Source: Natrialba swarupiae (GTDB taxonomy: Archaea; Halobacteriota; Halobacteria; Halobacteriales; Natrialbaceae). Taken from it: DNA of 64,000 bases. The position numbers and the translations under genes were made by a program. Shown one piece after another: positions 16,866 through 24,825 of this stretch (position 1 is the stretch's first letter; every line of letters starts with the position of its first letter). The notes under the pieces are model-generated. The model ran no database searches. It was not told the DNA's origin and saw nothing but the letters and a program-made list of their open reading frames with translations. The DNA lies in assembly GCF_008245225.1 (NCBI RefSeq), contig NZ_VTAW01000001.1:62001-126000 (forward strand), in the 5' to 3' direction.

Positions 16866-17891
16866 ATGCCCCACGAATGCACGAACTGCGGCCGGACGTT
16901 CCCCGACGGATCGAAAGAGATGCTGTCGGGCTGTCCAAACTGCGGCGGAAACAAGTTCCAGTTCACGCCGTCGACGTCAGCTGGAGCCGACTCCTCGGCC
17001 TCGGCTGAACCTGATTCCGAAGCCGACTCCCCGGCCTCGGCTGAACCTGATTCCGAAGCCGACTCCCGGTCGACCGACGCCGTAGCCGGAGCTCGATCAC
17101 CGACCGACCCGGATGGAACTGGCTCGTCCGCTGTCGACACGGACGAATCTTCGTCGCACCCTCCCGACTCCGACTGGGTTCCGGCAACGGAGGCGACTGA
17201 ATCGACCTCGTCTTCGTCTCGAGAGCCGTCACCCTCGAACCATCTCGAGAAGTCGGATGTCTCCGATCAGGCCTGGCCGGATACGGCTCGTCGTCCGGAG
17301 GACCGATCCGGCCGCGAGTCAGATCCCTCGTCCGCACAACCGGATCAACCTTCGTCCTGGACCGACGACGGTTCGACTCCGCCAAGCGATTCGAACCGAC
17401 CCGAGGATCAGAGAGCGACGCTCGCGGAGTCCGAGGAATCTGCGCAGGCGGATGCACGGAGCGAATTCGTTTCGAGGAACGATTTACCGCCTGTTTCCGA
17501 ACGTTCGTCTGCTGATCGATGGGACACAGCACAAAACCATCACGTGTCTGACGGCCCGGCGGATTCGACATCGACTGGTGAGGGCGACCGCCCCACCGCA
17601 AACTCCGAGGGAGCCGTCGACGACGCTGCGAACGAGGAGACGGCGTCTGAATCCGACGAGGACCCCGACCACGGGCGTGTCGTGAGCGAACCATCCGCTG
17701 ATCAGCCATCGATGGAGGAACTTCGAGCAGAACTCAACGAGCAATTCGAGAGCATCAAGATCCTCAACCCGGGACAGTACGAACTCAACCTGATGGAACT
17801 GTACAACCGAGAGGAGTACATCATCTCCCTCCAGGAAGACGGTCGGTACGTCATCGACGTTCCGGACTCGTGGCGCGACGCGGAAGACTGA
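16866..17891 (+). CDS. oapC: OapC/ArvC-family zinc-ribbon protein
   Basis: The 341-residue protein has an N-terminal zinc ribbon (CTNCGRTF and CPNCGGNKF, residues 5-37). A long disordered Ser/Asp/Glu-rich middle (about 40-275) follows. The conserved C-terminal domain carries FESIKILNPGQYELNLMELYNREEYIISLQEDGRYVIDVPDSW. The middle includes a 36-base tandem duplication (16986-17057) encoding ADSSASAEPDSE-like repeats. It is the third gene of the oapABC operon. Confidence 0.88.
   Translation: MPHECTNCGRTFPDGSKEMLSGCPNCGGNKFQFTPSTSAGADSSASAEPDSEADSPASAEPDSEADSRSTDAVAGARSPTDPDGTGSSAVDTDESSSHPPDSDWVPATEATESTSSSSREPSPSNHLEKSDVSDQAWPDTARRPEDRSGRESDPSSAQPDQPSSWTDDGSTPPSDSNRPEDQRATLAESEESAQADARSEFVSRNDLPPVSERSSADRWDTAQNHHVSDGPADSTSTGEGDRPTANSEGAVDDAANEETASESDEDPDHGRVVSEPSADQPSMEELRAELNEQFESIKILNPGQYELNLMELYNREEYIISLQEDGRYVIDVPDSWRDAED
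16986..17057 (+). repeat. Two 36-base tandem repeats in oapC
   Basis: Two near-identical in-frame 36-base units, with the start of a third, encode a 12-residue Ala/Ser/Glu/Pro repeat in the disordered linker. Confidence 0.8.
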
Positions 17892-17936
17892 TCGATCCGC
17901 GGAATCGGTGTCTCTCCGAGAGATCGACCCGTGTTC

Positions 17937-17964
17937 CCCGACCACCTTCGTTTCTTCTCGAGAC
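17937..17964 (+). promoter_or_regulatory. Degenerate ORB-like box right of oapC
   Basis: ACCACCTTCGTTTCTTCTCG followed by AGAC shares the CTTCGTTTC core and part of the flank with box 2. It may be an outlying Orc1 site. Confidence 0.4.
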
Positions 17965-18144
17965 GATCCGATTTGTTCAACCTTTCGAGAGCCAGGGCAT
18001 GTAACAATTCCACGTGAACTGGTGGGGGTTTCTCCGAAGCCTTTGTAGACCGAACGAAATCCGCAGTGACCCACGGTCGACGATAAAGGGTGTCACGACG
18101 TGATCTTCGCCACACCCGTCCGATCGCGCCTCGAGACGGAGAAT

Positions 18145-18196
18145 GATGGATTTAAGCGACGGTAACGGAAAGATGGATTTAAGCGGCGGCAACGAC
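18145..18196 (+). promoter_or_regulatory. Tandemly duplicated promoter
   Basis: GATGGATTTAAGCG followed by a GGTAACG/GGCAACG stretch occurs twice, 27 bases apart. Each copy has a TTTAA box. The second lies about 32 bases before the microprotein ATG at 18208. Confidence 0.65.
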
Positions 18197-18207
18197 TGGG
18201 ATCGAGT

Positions 18208-18297
18208 ATGAGTACACCCACCAAGATCGTCGTCGGCACCGTTGCCGTCTCGGCTATCCTCTCGCTTTTGCTCGTTTTCCAGACCGTCTTCGTCTGA
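18208..18297 (+). CDS. 29-residue membrane microprotein
   Basis: The ORF encodes MSTPTKIVVGTVAVSAILSL followed by LLVFQTVFV, which is one transmembrane helix and little else. Its stop and the start of the next gene overlap as TGATG, so the two are translationally coupled. It has a well-placed TATA-like box about 32 bases upstream. The hydrophobic composition and the coupling support a real gene. It may anchor or regulate the downstream protein, but no function is known to me. Confidence 0.6.
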   Translation: MSTPTKIVVGTVAVSAILSLLLVFQTVFV

Positions 18298-19079
18298 TGT
18301 TCGAGAGCCGCGAACTCTCGGGACGTCTCGCGGACGTTCGAGACGAGCACGCGCCGAACACGCTCGTCTTCGACTGCGAGCGCGATTTCGAGACGCTGCG
18401 ACCGGCGGTCGCGGAGGACCTCGGAGTGATCGTCGACGGCTTCGAGCCGACCAGCTATCCGTCGGAGTGGCTTCCGGAGGACGCGCCGACGTTGCTCCGG
18501 CGGTACGCCGGTTCGGAGCTCACGATCGGGATGCCCGGCGACGGGAGCATCGCCTGGACCAAACAGACCGATCCGGCGGTCGTTCTCGTCAAACCGCGAG
18601 TCGAAGGCTCACCCGAGCCGTTTCTCGAGTTTCTGATCGCCGAGGCGTTCGTCGAACTCGGCCTCGACATTCCCGAACACTTTCTCGGCTTCTTCGAGGA
18701 AGCCTACCGCGAGTTCGATCGGGTGGTTCCGCTCGGTCCGAACGATACTTACCAGGTGGCAACGGCGTTGTACGACGGCTGGGTCGGCCTCCAGGCGCGG
18801 GACGTGTTCGCCGACTGGCGGGACGACCAGCCCGACCTCGCGGACGCCTGGCAGGACGCCGGGAACCACCTCGAGGGACGGGTTTCTAACCTTCCGCGAG
18901 AAGTCGCCCGCGGCGAGACGGAGTTCGCGGATGCGACCGAACTTGCCTGTGGGGCGATCAAACACGCGATCGAGCTCCCAACCCCGTTCGCCGCCCTCGA
19001 GACGGGCGCGTACCGCGATCACGGCCCCGAGTACGCGATTACGTGGGCCGAGAAGACGTTCGACGCCCTCGCGGAGTAG
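18297..19079 (+). CDS. Conserved haloarchaeal protein of unknown function
   Basis: The 260-residue soluble protein is acidic, with an alpha/beta opening (TLVFDCERDFETLRPAVAEDLGVIVDGFEP) and a largely helical second half (FLEFLIAEAFVELGLDIPEHFLGFFEEAYREF). I do not recognise a named domain or catalytic motif. Start and stop are firm: it begins in the TGATG overlap with the 29-residue membrane microprotein, and codon use is native. Tandem repeats begin at its stop codon. Confidence 0.7.
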   Translation: MFESRELSGRLADVRDEHAPNTLVFDCERDFETLRPAVAEDLGVIVDGFEPTSYPSEWLPEDAPTLLRRYAGSELTIGMPGDGSIAWTKQTDPAVVLVKPRVEGSPEPFLEFLIAEAFVELGLDIPEHFLGFFEEAYREFDRVVPLGPNDTYQVATALYDGWVGLQARDVFADWRDDQPDLADAWQDAGNHLEGRVSNLPREVARGETEFADATELACGAIKHAIELPTPFAALETGAYRDHGPEYAITWAEKTFDALAE

Positions 19080-19145
19080 TTCGTCTCGCGGAGTAGTTGT
19101 CTCGCGGAGTACGCCCTCGTAGAGTACACCCTCGTAGAGTAGTCC
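19069..19145. repeat. Cluster of 15-17-base tandem repeats
   Basis: Imperfect units around CGGAGTAGTTCGTCTCG and CGTAGAGTACACCCT follow each other about five times. They begin over the last codons of the preceding gene, whose own GCGGAGTAG ending seems to be the founding unit. Confidence 0.7.
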
Positions 19146-19230
19146 GAGTCTCCACGGAGTAATTCGGCGTCTTCGTGACGTGACTGCGTTCTCGTCTCTC
19201 TCGCCTTTCGGTCTCGTCCCCGGTTCTGGG

Positions 19231-19584
19231 TTATTCTTCGACGTCTTCGGGGTACCCTTCGGCACTTTCGGGGGACTCTTCGACGCACTCGAGGACGATC
19301 CCGTCCGCGAACCCACCTCGCACCGATCGTTTCTCGCGGCGAACCGCCTCGAGGTCCTCGAGCGTTCGCTCTCGGTGGTCGAGGATCGCGTAGACGACCT
19401 CGAGGACGTCGGCCAACTCCTCGAACTCACCGGAGTCTGCGAACTCCCGGCTCTCTTCGCGGAGTTTCGCGGCGAGGCGATCGGTGTACTCCTCGGCGTC
19501 GGCGACGTGGATCTCCGGTCGTTGGTCGTTTTTCTCTACGATCTCGGGAATCCGGTCACGGACGAGTTTGTCGTACTCCGGCAT
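19231..19584 (-). CDS. MazG-like nucleotide pyrophosphohydrolase
   Basis: The 117-residue protein begins MPEYDKLVRDRIPEIVEKND and contains REESREFADSGEFEELADVLEVVYAILDH. The EExxE and ExxD patterns fit the all-alpha NTP pyrophosphohydrolase (phosphoribosyl-ATP pyrophosphatase-like) superfamily. These enzymes sanitise or hydrolyse nucleoside triphosphates. The KLVRDRIPEI start is characteristic of one conserved prokaryotic subgroup. The last 35 residues are a low-complexity acidic tail. The gene is flanked on both sides by short tandem repeats. Confidence 0.8.
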   Translation of the reverse strand: MPEYDKLVRDRIPEIVEKNDQRPEIHVADAEEYTDRLAAKLREESREFADSGEFEELADVLEVVYAILDHRERTLEDLEAVRREKRSVRGGFADGIVLECVEESPESAEGYPEDVEE

Positions 19585-19628
19585 GTGTCTCGTTCGGTGT
19601 GGATCCGCGTCTCGTTCGTAGATCGATC

Positions 19629-19720
19629 AGGGTCTCGCTCGAAAGGCGATTGGAGTCTCGCTCGAAAGGCGATTGGAGTCTCGCTCGAAAGGCGATTGGA
19701 GTCTCGTTCGAAAGTCGGTT
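19629..19720. repeat. 23-base tandem repeat, three and a half copies
   Basis: Three perfect head-to-tail units of TCGCTCGAAAGGCGATTGGA plus GTC are followed by a diverged fourth (TCGTTCGAAAGTCGGTTCGA). They occupy the gap upstream of the MazG-like gene. Confidence 0.85.
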
Positions 19721-19730
19721 CGAACCTTGC

Positions 19731-20309
19731 TCAGAAGTCAGCCTCGACGTTCCCGTCCTCGTCGAGGTCGATCACGCCGTCGAAGCGGCTGCGAAAGTCG
19801 TCGACGACCGAGCGGTCGTGGGGTTCTTCCGAGAGGTGAAAGAGCCCGACTGCGTCGTGGTTCGCGAGTAGCTTGAGGATGCGGTCGACCGCCTTGAGGG
19901 CGTCGTCGTCGCCGGCGTAGTAGGCGAGTTCGGTGACGGAGTCGAAACTGAGCCGAAGTTTGCCGTCGTGGTTCTCGAGGAAGCCGTCGATGTGCTCGAC
20001 GATGCCGTCGACGTCGTCGGGTGCGGCGACGTAGTGTACCGTGTCCGTCTTCCGTCGGGAGTAACCGCGTTCGATGCTGAGCGTGTCGAGGATCTCGGCG
20101 CGTTCTTCGTCGACGTCGTAGTACTCGAGTTTCTGTCTGACTTCGCGGGCGGTGGTTCGGGTGGAGACGACGAGGAAGTGGTCGGTGTCGGTTTTCAGAA
20201 AGTCGGTATCGATTCGGTCCGTTTCTCCGGTGCTCGGGTGAAGTAAGAGAACGCCGGTCCCACCGGGGATCGTCGCCGGTGTCCCGTCGATCTCGAGCCG
20301 ATAGTCCAT
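19731..20309 (-). CDS. RecA/KaiC-like haloarchaeal protein without a visible P-loop
   Basis: The 192-residue protein opens with MDYRLEIDGTPATIPGGTGVLLLHPSTGETDRIDTDFLKTDTDHFLVVSTRTTAREVRQ. This resembles haloarchaeal KaiC-like or HTR-like proteins in which the Walker A region has decayed (GGTGVLLLHPSTGE). Later strands such as KLRLSFDSVTELAYYAG and ILKLLANHDAVGLFHLSEEP keep the RecA-like order. Function is unknown. A TATA-like TATTAAG lies about 30 bases before the ATG, supporting the start at 20309. Confidence 0.6.
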   Translation of the reverse strand: MDYRLEIDGTPATIPGGTGVLLLHPSTGETDRIDTDFLKTDTDHFLVVSTRTTAREVRQKLEYYDVDEERAEILDTLSIERGYSRRKTDTVHYVAAPDDVDGIVEHIDGFLENHDGKLRLSFDSVTELAYYAGDDDALKAVDRILKLLANHDAVGLFHLSEEPHDRSVVDDFRSRFDGVIDLDEDGNVEADF

Positions 20310-20421
20310 GTTGCACTGAACAACTTCCGGAATCGACTTAATAGTGCGGATATCACGAGTGGGGTGGTCTGCCACCACCGGAGGTTGATAGGGTTGATGG
20401 CGTCTGGCCTCCGACCGACCG

Positions 20422-20501
20422 TCGTACGGGTAACCCATTTCCAGCGCAATCGCGGGACGGGTCACGGTTTCGCCGGTACATTGTTACAGCAATCCGTATC
20501 A
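20422..20501. repeat. Palindromic element, copy B
   Basis: The right arm, read on the minus strand, is TGATACGGATTGCTGTAACA and continues ATGTACCGG. The left arm (TCGTACGGGTAACCCATTTCC) is decayed and the copy is about 80 bases. The TGA of the conserved arm is the stop codon of the permease gene. Confidence 0.75.
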
Positions 20502-22181
20502 GCCGATCTTGCCACCCTCCTGTCGGAGCAGGACGATCATCGAGAGTCCGGAGATGAGAATCAGTAACAACGAGGGAACCGCCGCGTACCGGTACGCGAG
20601 TGAGTCTTGGGCGTTCCAGATGAGGCTGACGAGCGTCTCCATCCCGATTGGTCTGAGCATCAGCGTCGCTGGCAGTTCCTTCATCGTCGTCAGAAACACG
20701 AGGATGCCGCCGGCGATCACACCGGGCATAATAAGAGGTAGGGTGATGCGACGGAACGCCTCGAATCGGCCAGCGTTGAGTGTCCGGGCGGCTTCAATCG
20801 TCTGGTAGTCGACCTGCAAGACGGACGAGCGGACGGTCCCGACCGCCTGGGGCAGGAACCGGACGACGTAGGCGAACACGAGTAGCCAGATGCCTTCCCG
20901 GTACAGCGACGGCAGGGTTCGGGTTCCAAGGAACACTAACGCGAGGCCGATAATGACGCCTGGAACGGCAAAGCCGATGTAGGTCGCCCGTTCGAACACC
21001 CGTGAGACGAATGAATTCGCCCGTCCGGAGTAGTAGGCGACGGGAAGCGCGAAGACGCAGGCCACCAGCGCAGCGATTGCGGCGAGGTGGACGGAGTTAT
21101 AGATGATTCCCCACCCGTCGCCGATGGCTATCCCGAAGCCCTCGAGTGGGTTGACTGAGCTGACGGTAATTCCTAAATCCAACTCGTAGGCCGGAATCCG
21201 GTCGCCCTCACTGCGGAACACCCAGTTCGTGAAGATCGCGACCGGAACGACGAGGGTGAGCATACCCAGCCCCGAAACGAACCCCATCGCCGGCCACTTC
21301 CAGTTGCCGAGTCGTATCGTACTCCCAGTGTCACCGCCACCGCTGGCGTCCTCGTCGCGGCCGATCCCTGCCTCGATGACGAGGACGACGGCGACGATCG
21401 CGATCAGTTGCAAGGCGAGCAATGCGGCGTACTCGACGTTGAAACTACTGAATTCCCAGTATATCCTGCTCGTGAAGACGCTCGCCCGCATGAACGCAGG
21501 TGTTCCGAAGTCAGAAATCGCGTAGAGGCCAGCGAGCAACGCACCGGCGGCGATCCCTGGCCTGATCTGTGGCAGCGTGACGCGCCGGAACGCTTCGAAC
21601 GGACCGGCGTTGAGCGTCCGTGCGGCGTCGGCGAGCGAACTGTCCATCGACAGCAGCGCTGCGCGGGTCGTCAGGAACACGTACGGGTAGGTGTACAGCG
21701 TGATGATGAAGGTCGCGCCGGAGAGGCCATCGATCCGCGGGAGCGACATCCCGAATAGCGAGTCGATTTCACCGCCCGAACCGAACATGCCGGTAAACGC
21801 GATTGCGCCGATATAGCTCGGAATTACGAGCGGGAGTGCGGCCACGACCGTCCAGAACCGCGGATACGGGAGATCGGTTCGGGTCGTCAATAGGGCGAGC
21901 GGGACACCGAGCAAAATGGAACAGACGGTCACGAACAGCAGCAATCCAATACTGTTCGCCGTAATGCGTGCGGTCTGTGAGGAAACGATGAGATCGTACG
22001 CCCGGGATAGTTCGACCGTCGACGCCTGCCAGACCAGCCAGAACATCGGCAAAATGATGAGAAACGCGACGAGAGCGCTCGCGGCGGCTAGGGCGATCGT
22101 CCAGGGCTCGACACGCTCGAGGCGCTCCCTGGCTGCTTCGACGCGTTGTGTGGTATCGACGGCGTTTGTGAGCGATTTCAT
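20499..22181 (-). CDS. Iron-type ABC transporter permease (two fused permease domains)
   Basis: The 560-residue membrane protein has about 12 helices and two copies of the BPD-permease signature: EAFRRVTLPQIRPGIAAGALL (about residue 225) and EAFRRITLPLIMPGVIAGGIL (about 490). This is the FbpB/ThiP/SfuB architecture, one chain forming both halves of the channel. It probably pairs with the binding protein encoded upstream on the same strand, 22565-23821. The ATPase gene is not next to it. Its TGA is supplied by palindromic copy B. Confidence 0.88.
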   Translation of the reverse strand: MKSLTNAVDTTQRVEAARERLERVEPWTIALAAASALVAFLIILPMFWLVWQASTVELSRAYDLIVSSQTARITANSIGLLLFVTVCSILLGVPLALLTTRTDLPYPRFWTVVAALPLVIPSYIGAIAFTGMFGSGGEIDSLFGMSLPRIDGLSGATFIITLYTYPYVFLTTRAALLSMDSSLADAARTLNAGPFEAFRRVTLPQIRPGIAAGALLAGLYAISDFGTPAFMRASVFTSRIYWEFSSFNVEYAALLALQLIAIVAVVLVIEAGIGRDEDASGGGDTGSTIRLGNWKWPAMGFVSGLGMLTLVVPVAIFTNWVFRSEGDRIPAYELDLGITVSSVNPLEGFGIAIGDGWGIIYNSVHLAAIAALVACVFALPVAYYSGRANSFVSRVFERATYIGFAVPGVIIGLALVFLGTRTLPSLYREGIWLLVFAYVVRFLPQAVGTVRSSVLQVDYQTIEAARTLNAGRFEAFRRITLPLIMPGVIAGGILVFLTTMKELPATLMLRPIGMETLVSLIWNAQDSLAYRYAAVPSLLLILISGLSMIVLLRQEGGKIG

Positions 22182-22462
22182 CGTCTGTGTCTGCTAACCG
22201 AATCGGCTCTCCTATGAATCGGTCCGCCTTCGATTCTCTTGAACCCCCTGATTAGTTCCTCGAACCGGGAATGCTGAACGGTGATACACATTCTACAAAT
22301 AACGAAATCGATTGTATCGATCGAACGTCGGTATTACGACTGATCGAAGCACGTTTTCGGAGAGATGAGGCCGTGTGAGTTTGATGAACACTTGTGTGGG
22401 TGGTGAAAGGCGGAACGGAATGGGTGGGACAGAATGGACCCGATTTCAGGTGTCGGTGGTCG

Positions 22463-22548
22463 TCGTACGATTTGCTGTACCGAGTTCCCGGCGTACGCGC
22501 CGTCCGGTTCGCGATAGCGCGGGAAATGATGGACAGCAGACCGTATCA
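22463..22548. repeat. 86-base palindromic element, copy C
   Basis: The left arm is TCGTACGATTTGCTGTACCG and the complement of the right arm is TGATACGGTCTGCTGTCCAT. It sits 16 bases downstream of the binding-protein stop codon, between that gene and the permease gene. Confidence 0.85.
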
Positions 22549-22564
22549 ATCGTTCGTCGGTGGG

Positions 22565-23821
22565 TTACAGCGGCATCATACCTTCGTCTTCCAGAAGGTC
22601 GTTGGCCGCCTGCAGTTCCATGTCGAACTCGCTGAGGTCGTACGTCGGCGAGTTGAGCTCGTCGGGACCGGGCAGCGGGCCAACGTAGTCGACGCCGTCG
22701 ACGACGGGGAACTCGCCGTTGTCATCCATCATGAACTCCTGTCCCTCGACGGCGACGAGGTGACGAGCGAATTCGGCGATGAGTTCGGGATCGTCGACGT
22801 TGTTCGTGACGGCGATGCCCGCAACACTGAACAGGGCACCTGCATCGCCTTCGGTGAACGTCACGCGGATCGGCGAATCGGGGTCCTCGTTGACGAGGCG
22901 GGCGGCGTAGTAGCTGTTGCCCAGACCGATGATCGGGTCGCCGTCACCGCCGCGGTTGACTTCCTCAGCCTGCGTGCTTCCGCTCCCGTACCGCTGTGGA
23001 TCCTGATCCATGAAGTCGCTGACCCACTGTCGCGTCGCGTCTTCGCCCTCGAGGTCGACCATCGCCTGAATGAATCCGCGGAACGTTCCGGAGTTCGGCC
23101 GCGTCGAGATGATACCCTCGAACCGATCGTCTTCGGCGTACGAGAAGATGTCCGTCGGTAGTTCGTCCCAGCTGTCGAACGGCGTCTCGTCCAATCGGTC
23201 CTCATTGTAAAAGACCGAACGGACTCGGCCGCTAACCCCGGTCCAGTATCCGTCCGGATGGCGGTAACTCTCGGGGACCGTATCGACGATGTCGCTCGGA
23301 AGCTCCTGGACGATTCCCGCGTCGTGGACGGCACCGAGCGCGCCCGGGTCCTGTGAGTAGAACACGTCTGCCGGCGTCGCGTCGCCTTCTTGTTCTAACT
23401 GGTTGACCTGGACGTCGTTGTCGTCGTAGTCGCGGTTGATCGTCAGTCCGCTGTACTCGTTTTCGAGTTGCTCGAAAACGAGATCGATCTGGTCGGGGGT
23501 TCGGCCGGAGTACACCGTGATCTCGCCCTCGAGATCGCCGAGATCGTCCCAGCTCACGCCGCTCGAGTCGACCGGAGTGGCGAGTGGTTCGGCGTCGGCG
23601 ACCGACGGGGCCCCGGCGTCCCCACCGTTTCCGTCGTCATCACCGTTTCCATTACCGCCGTTACCGCCATTGCCGCCGTTCCCACCGTTACCGCCGTTTC
23701 CACCCTCGTCGCTCGTACAGCCTGCGAGTGCTGCGAGTCCGACCGCGGAGAGGCCCGCGGAGGCGAGGAACGGTCGTCGTCCAGTCGTCCTGTCCGTGCG
23801 ATTGCTGTCGCGCTGTTGCAT
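22565..23821 (-). CDS. Iron-type ABC transporter substrate-binding lipoprotein
   Basis: The 418-residue protein has a Tat-like signal (GRRPFLASAGLSAVGLAALAGC) with a lipobox Cys near residue 35. A low-complexity Gly-Gly-Asn spacer follows, then a type-2 binding fold starting at EITVYSGRTPDQIDLVFEQLE. The GDATPADVFYSQDPGALGAV and SYRHPDGYWTGVSGRVRSVFYN stretches and the Tyr-rich GLGNSYYAARL suit FbpA/IdiA-type ferric-binding proteins. The Gly-Gly-Asn spacer is encoded by 9-base repeats. A DtxR-type operator lies 8 bases ahead of the ATG, beneath a TATA-like CTATATG, so iron repression is likely. Confidence 0.88.
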   Translation of the reverse strand: MQQRDSNRTDRTTGRRPFLASAGLSAVGLAALAGCTSDEGGNGGNGGNGGNGGNGGNGNGDDDGNGGDAGAPSVADAEPLATPVDSSGVSWDDLGDLEGEITVYSGRTPDQIDLVFEQLENEYSGLTINRDYDDNDVQVNQLEQEGDATPADVFYSQDPGALGAVHDAGIVQELPSDIVDTVPESYRHPDGYWTGVSGRVRSVFYNEDRLDETPFDSWDELPTDIFSYAEDDRFEGIISTRPNSGTFRGFIQAMVDLEGEDATRQWVSDFMDQDPQRYGSGSTQAEEVNRGGDGDPIIGLGNSYYAARLVNEDPDSPIRVTFTEGDAGALFSVAGIAVTNNVDDPELIAEFARHLVAVEGQEFMMDDNGEFPVVDGVDYVGPLPGPDELNSPTYDLSEFDMELQAANDLLEDEGMMPL

Positions 23822-23828
23822 ATCTTGT

Positions 23829-23844
23829 TTTAGGTCGGCCTAAA
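23829..23844. promoter_or_regulatory. DtxR-type iron operator 1
   Basis: TTTAGG, four bases, CCTAAA. It lies between the TATA box and the start codon of the iron-binding protein, where a bound metal-dependent repressor would block transcription. Confidence 0.75.
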
Positions 23845-23936
23845 ACACATATAGCTTCCGATTATCTTCGAGAGAAGGGTCGAGAGGAGGGGACAGCGTT
23901 GGCTGTCTCGCTCGACCGAGACCGATGCCCACGGTG

Positions 23937-23952
23937 TTTCGGCCGACCTAAA
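23937..23952. promoter_or_regulatory. DtxR-type iron operator 2 (one mismatch)
   Basis: TTTCGG, four bases, CCTAAA. It has the same spacing as operator 1 and differs by one base in the left half. Confidence 0.55.
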
Positions 23953-23969
23953 CCTCTCCACTCATACTT

Positions 23970-23985
23970 TTTAGGCGGTCCTAAA
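23970..23985. promoter_or_regulatory. DtxR-type iron operator 3
   Basis: TTTAGG, four bases, CCTAAA, a perfect half-site pair. It is preceded by a TATA-like CATACTTTTTA and sits on the side facing the methyltransferase gene, so it could control that gene. Confidence 0.7.
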
Positions 23986-24141
23986 GAGTCTGTCGGTCGT
24001 CACGGAGCGATCGACACACCGTCGAGGCGGCGGGCGCGCCAGGCGTCGATACCGCCGGTCGCCGACGACATCCCCGTCGCGGATGTCGATGACTCGAGTC
24101 GAAGGCGAACGGATTTTGGTGTGGGGAGTCGACCGCTGTGT

Positions 24142-24822
24142 ATGAGCGTTCGCGAGGAGTTCGACGAGTGGGCCGCAAGCGGCCGAGACAGGGGAATGGA
24201 GGACCGACACTGGCACACCGCGAAACACGCGCTGGCGCGGATGCCGGTCGAAGCCGGCGACGTGGTTCTCGATCTCGGCTGTGGCAGCGGCTACGCCGGT
24301 CGTGCACTCCGGGAGACAAAGAACGCGGGACGGATCTACGGGCTCGATGGCTCACCCGAGATGACGCGAAACGCGGCGGGGTACACCGACGATTCCAGTG
24401 TCGGTTACGTCGTCGGCGACTTCGGTTCGCTTCCGTTCGCGACCGACTCGATCGACCACGTCTGGTCGATGGAGGCCTTCTACTACGCTGGCGATCCCCA
24501 CCACACCCTCGAGGAGATCGCCAGAGTACTGCGGCCGGGCGGAACCGTCTACTGTGCGGTCGACTACTACGAGGAGAACGTCCACTCCCACGAGTGGCAG
24601 GAATCCATTTCGGTGGAGATGACCCGCTGGGACCTGGCGCAGTACCGCGAGGCGTTTCGCGAAGCGGGACTCCACGTCGCCGAGCAGGACAACCTTCCCA
24701 ACCACGAGATCGAGATCCCGCCCGAATCCGAGTTTCCAACCGATAACTGGGACACCCGCCAGGCGATGCTCGAGCGCTACCGCGAGTTCGGCACGTTGCT
24801 CACGGTTGGTGTCGCCCCGTAG
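24142..24822 (+). CDS. SAM-dependent methyltransferase (class I)
   Basis: The 226-residue protein has motif I in VVLDLGCGSGYAGRAL (about residue 45), an acidic post-I residue in IYGLDGSPEM, and motif IV-like DHVWSMEAFYYAGDP, followed by LEEIARVLRPGGTVYCAVD. This is the standard ubiE/Methyltransf_11 layout. The substrate is unknown. The frame stays open upstream to 23584; the ATG at 24142 is chosen because conserved sequence starts there. It is divergent from the iron-transport gene across a 320-base gap with three DtxR-type operators, so it may be iron-regulated. Confidence 0.85.
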   Translation: MSVREEFDEWAASGRDRGMEDRHWHTAKHALARMPVEAGDVVLDLGCGSGYAGRALRETKNAGRIYGLDGSPEMTRNAAGYTDDSSVGYVVGDFGSLPFATDSIDHVWSMEAFYYAGDPHHTLEEIARVLRPGGTVYCAVDYYEENVHSHEWQESISVEMTRWDLAQYREAFREAGLHVAEQDNLPNHEIEIPPESEFPTDNWDTRQAMLERYREFGTLLTVGVAP

Positions 24823-24825
24823 CGA

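Larger units (their letters stand above)
17892..18207. other. Intergenic stretch with an ORB-like box
   Basis: No gene is visible in these 316 bases. At 17937-17964 there is an ORB-like sequence (ACCACCTTCGTTTC, then CTCGAGAC) in the same orientation as origin boxes 1 and 2. At 18145-18196 the promoter of the next gene is duplicated in tandem. Confidence 0.6.

Noticed and set aside
22300-22325. Palindrome ATCGATTGTATCGAT near the permease promoter
   Set aside because: A single short palindrome with common words and no second copy; too little to call an operator.
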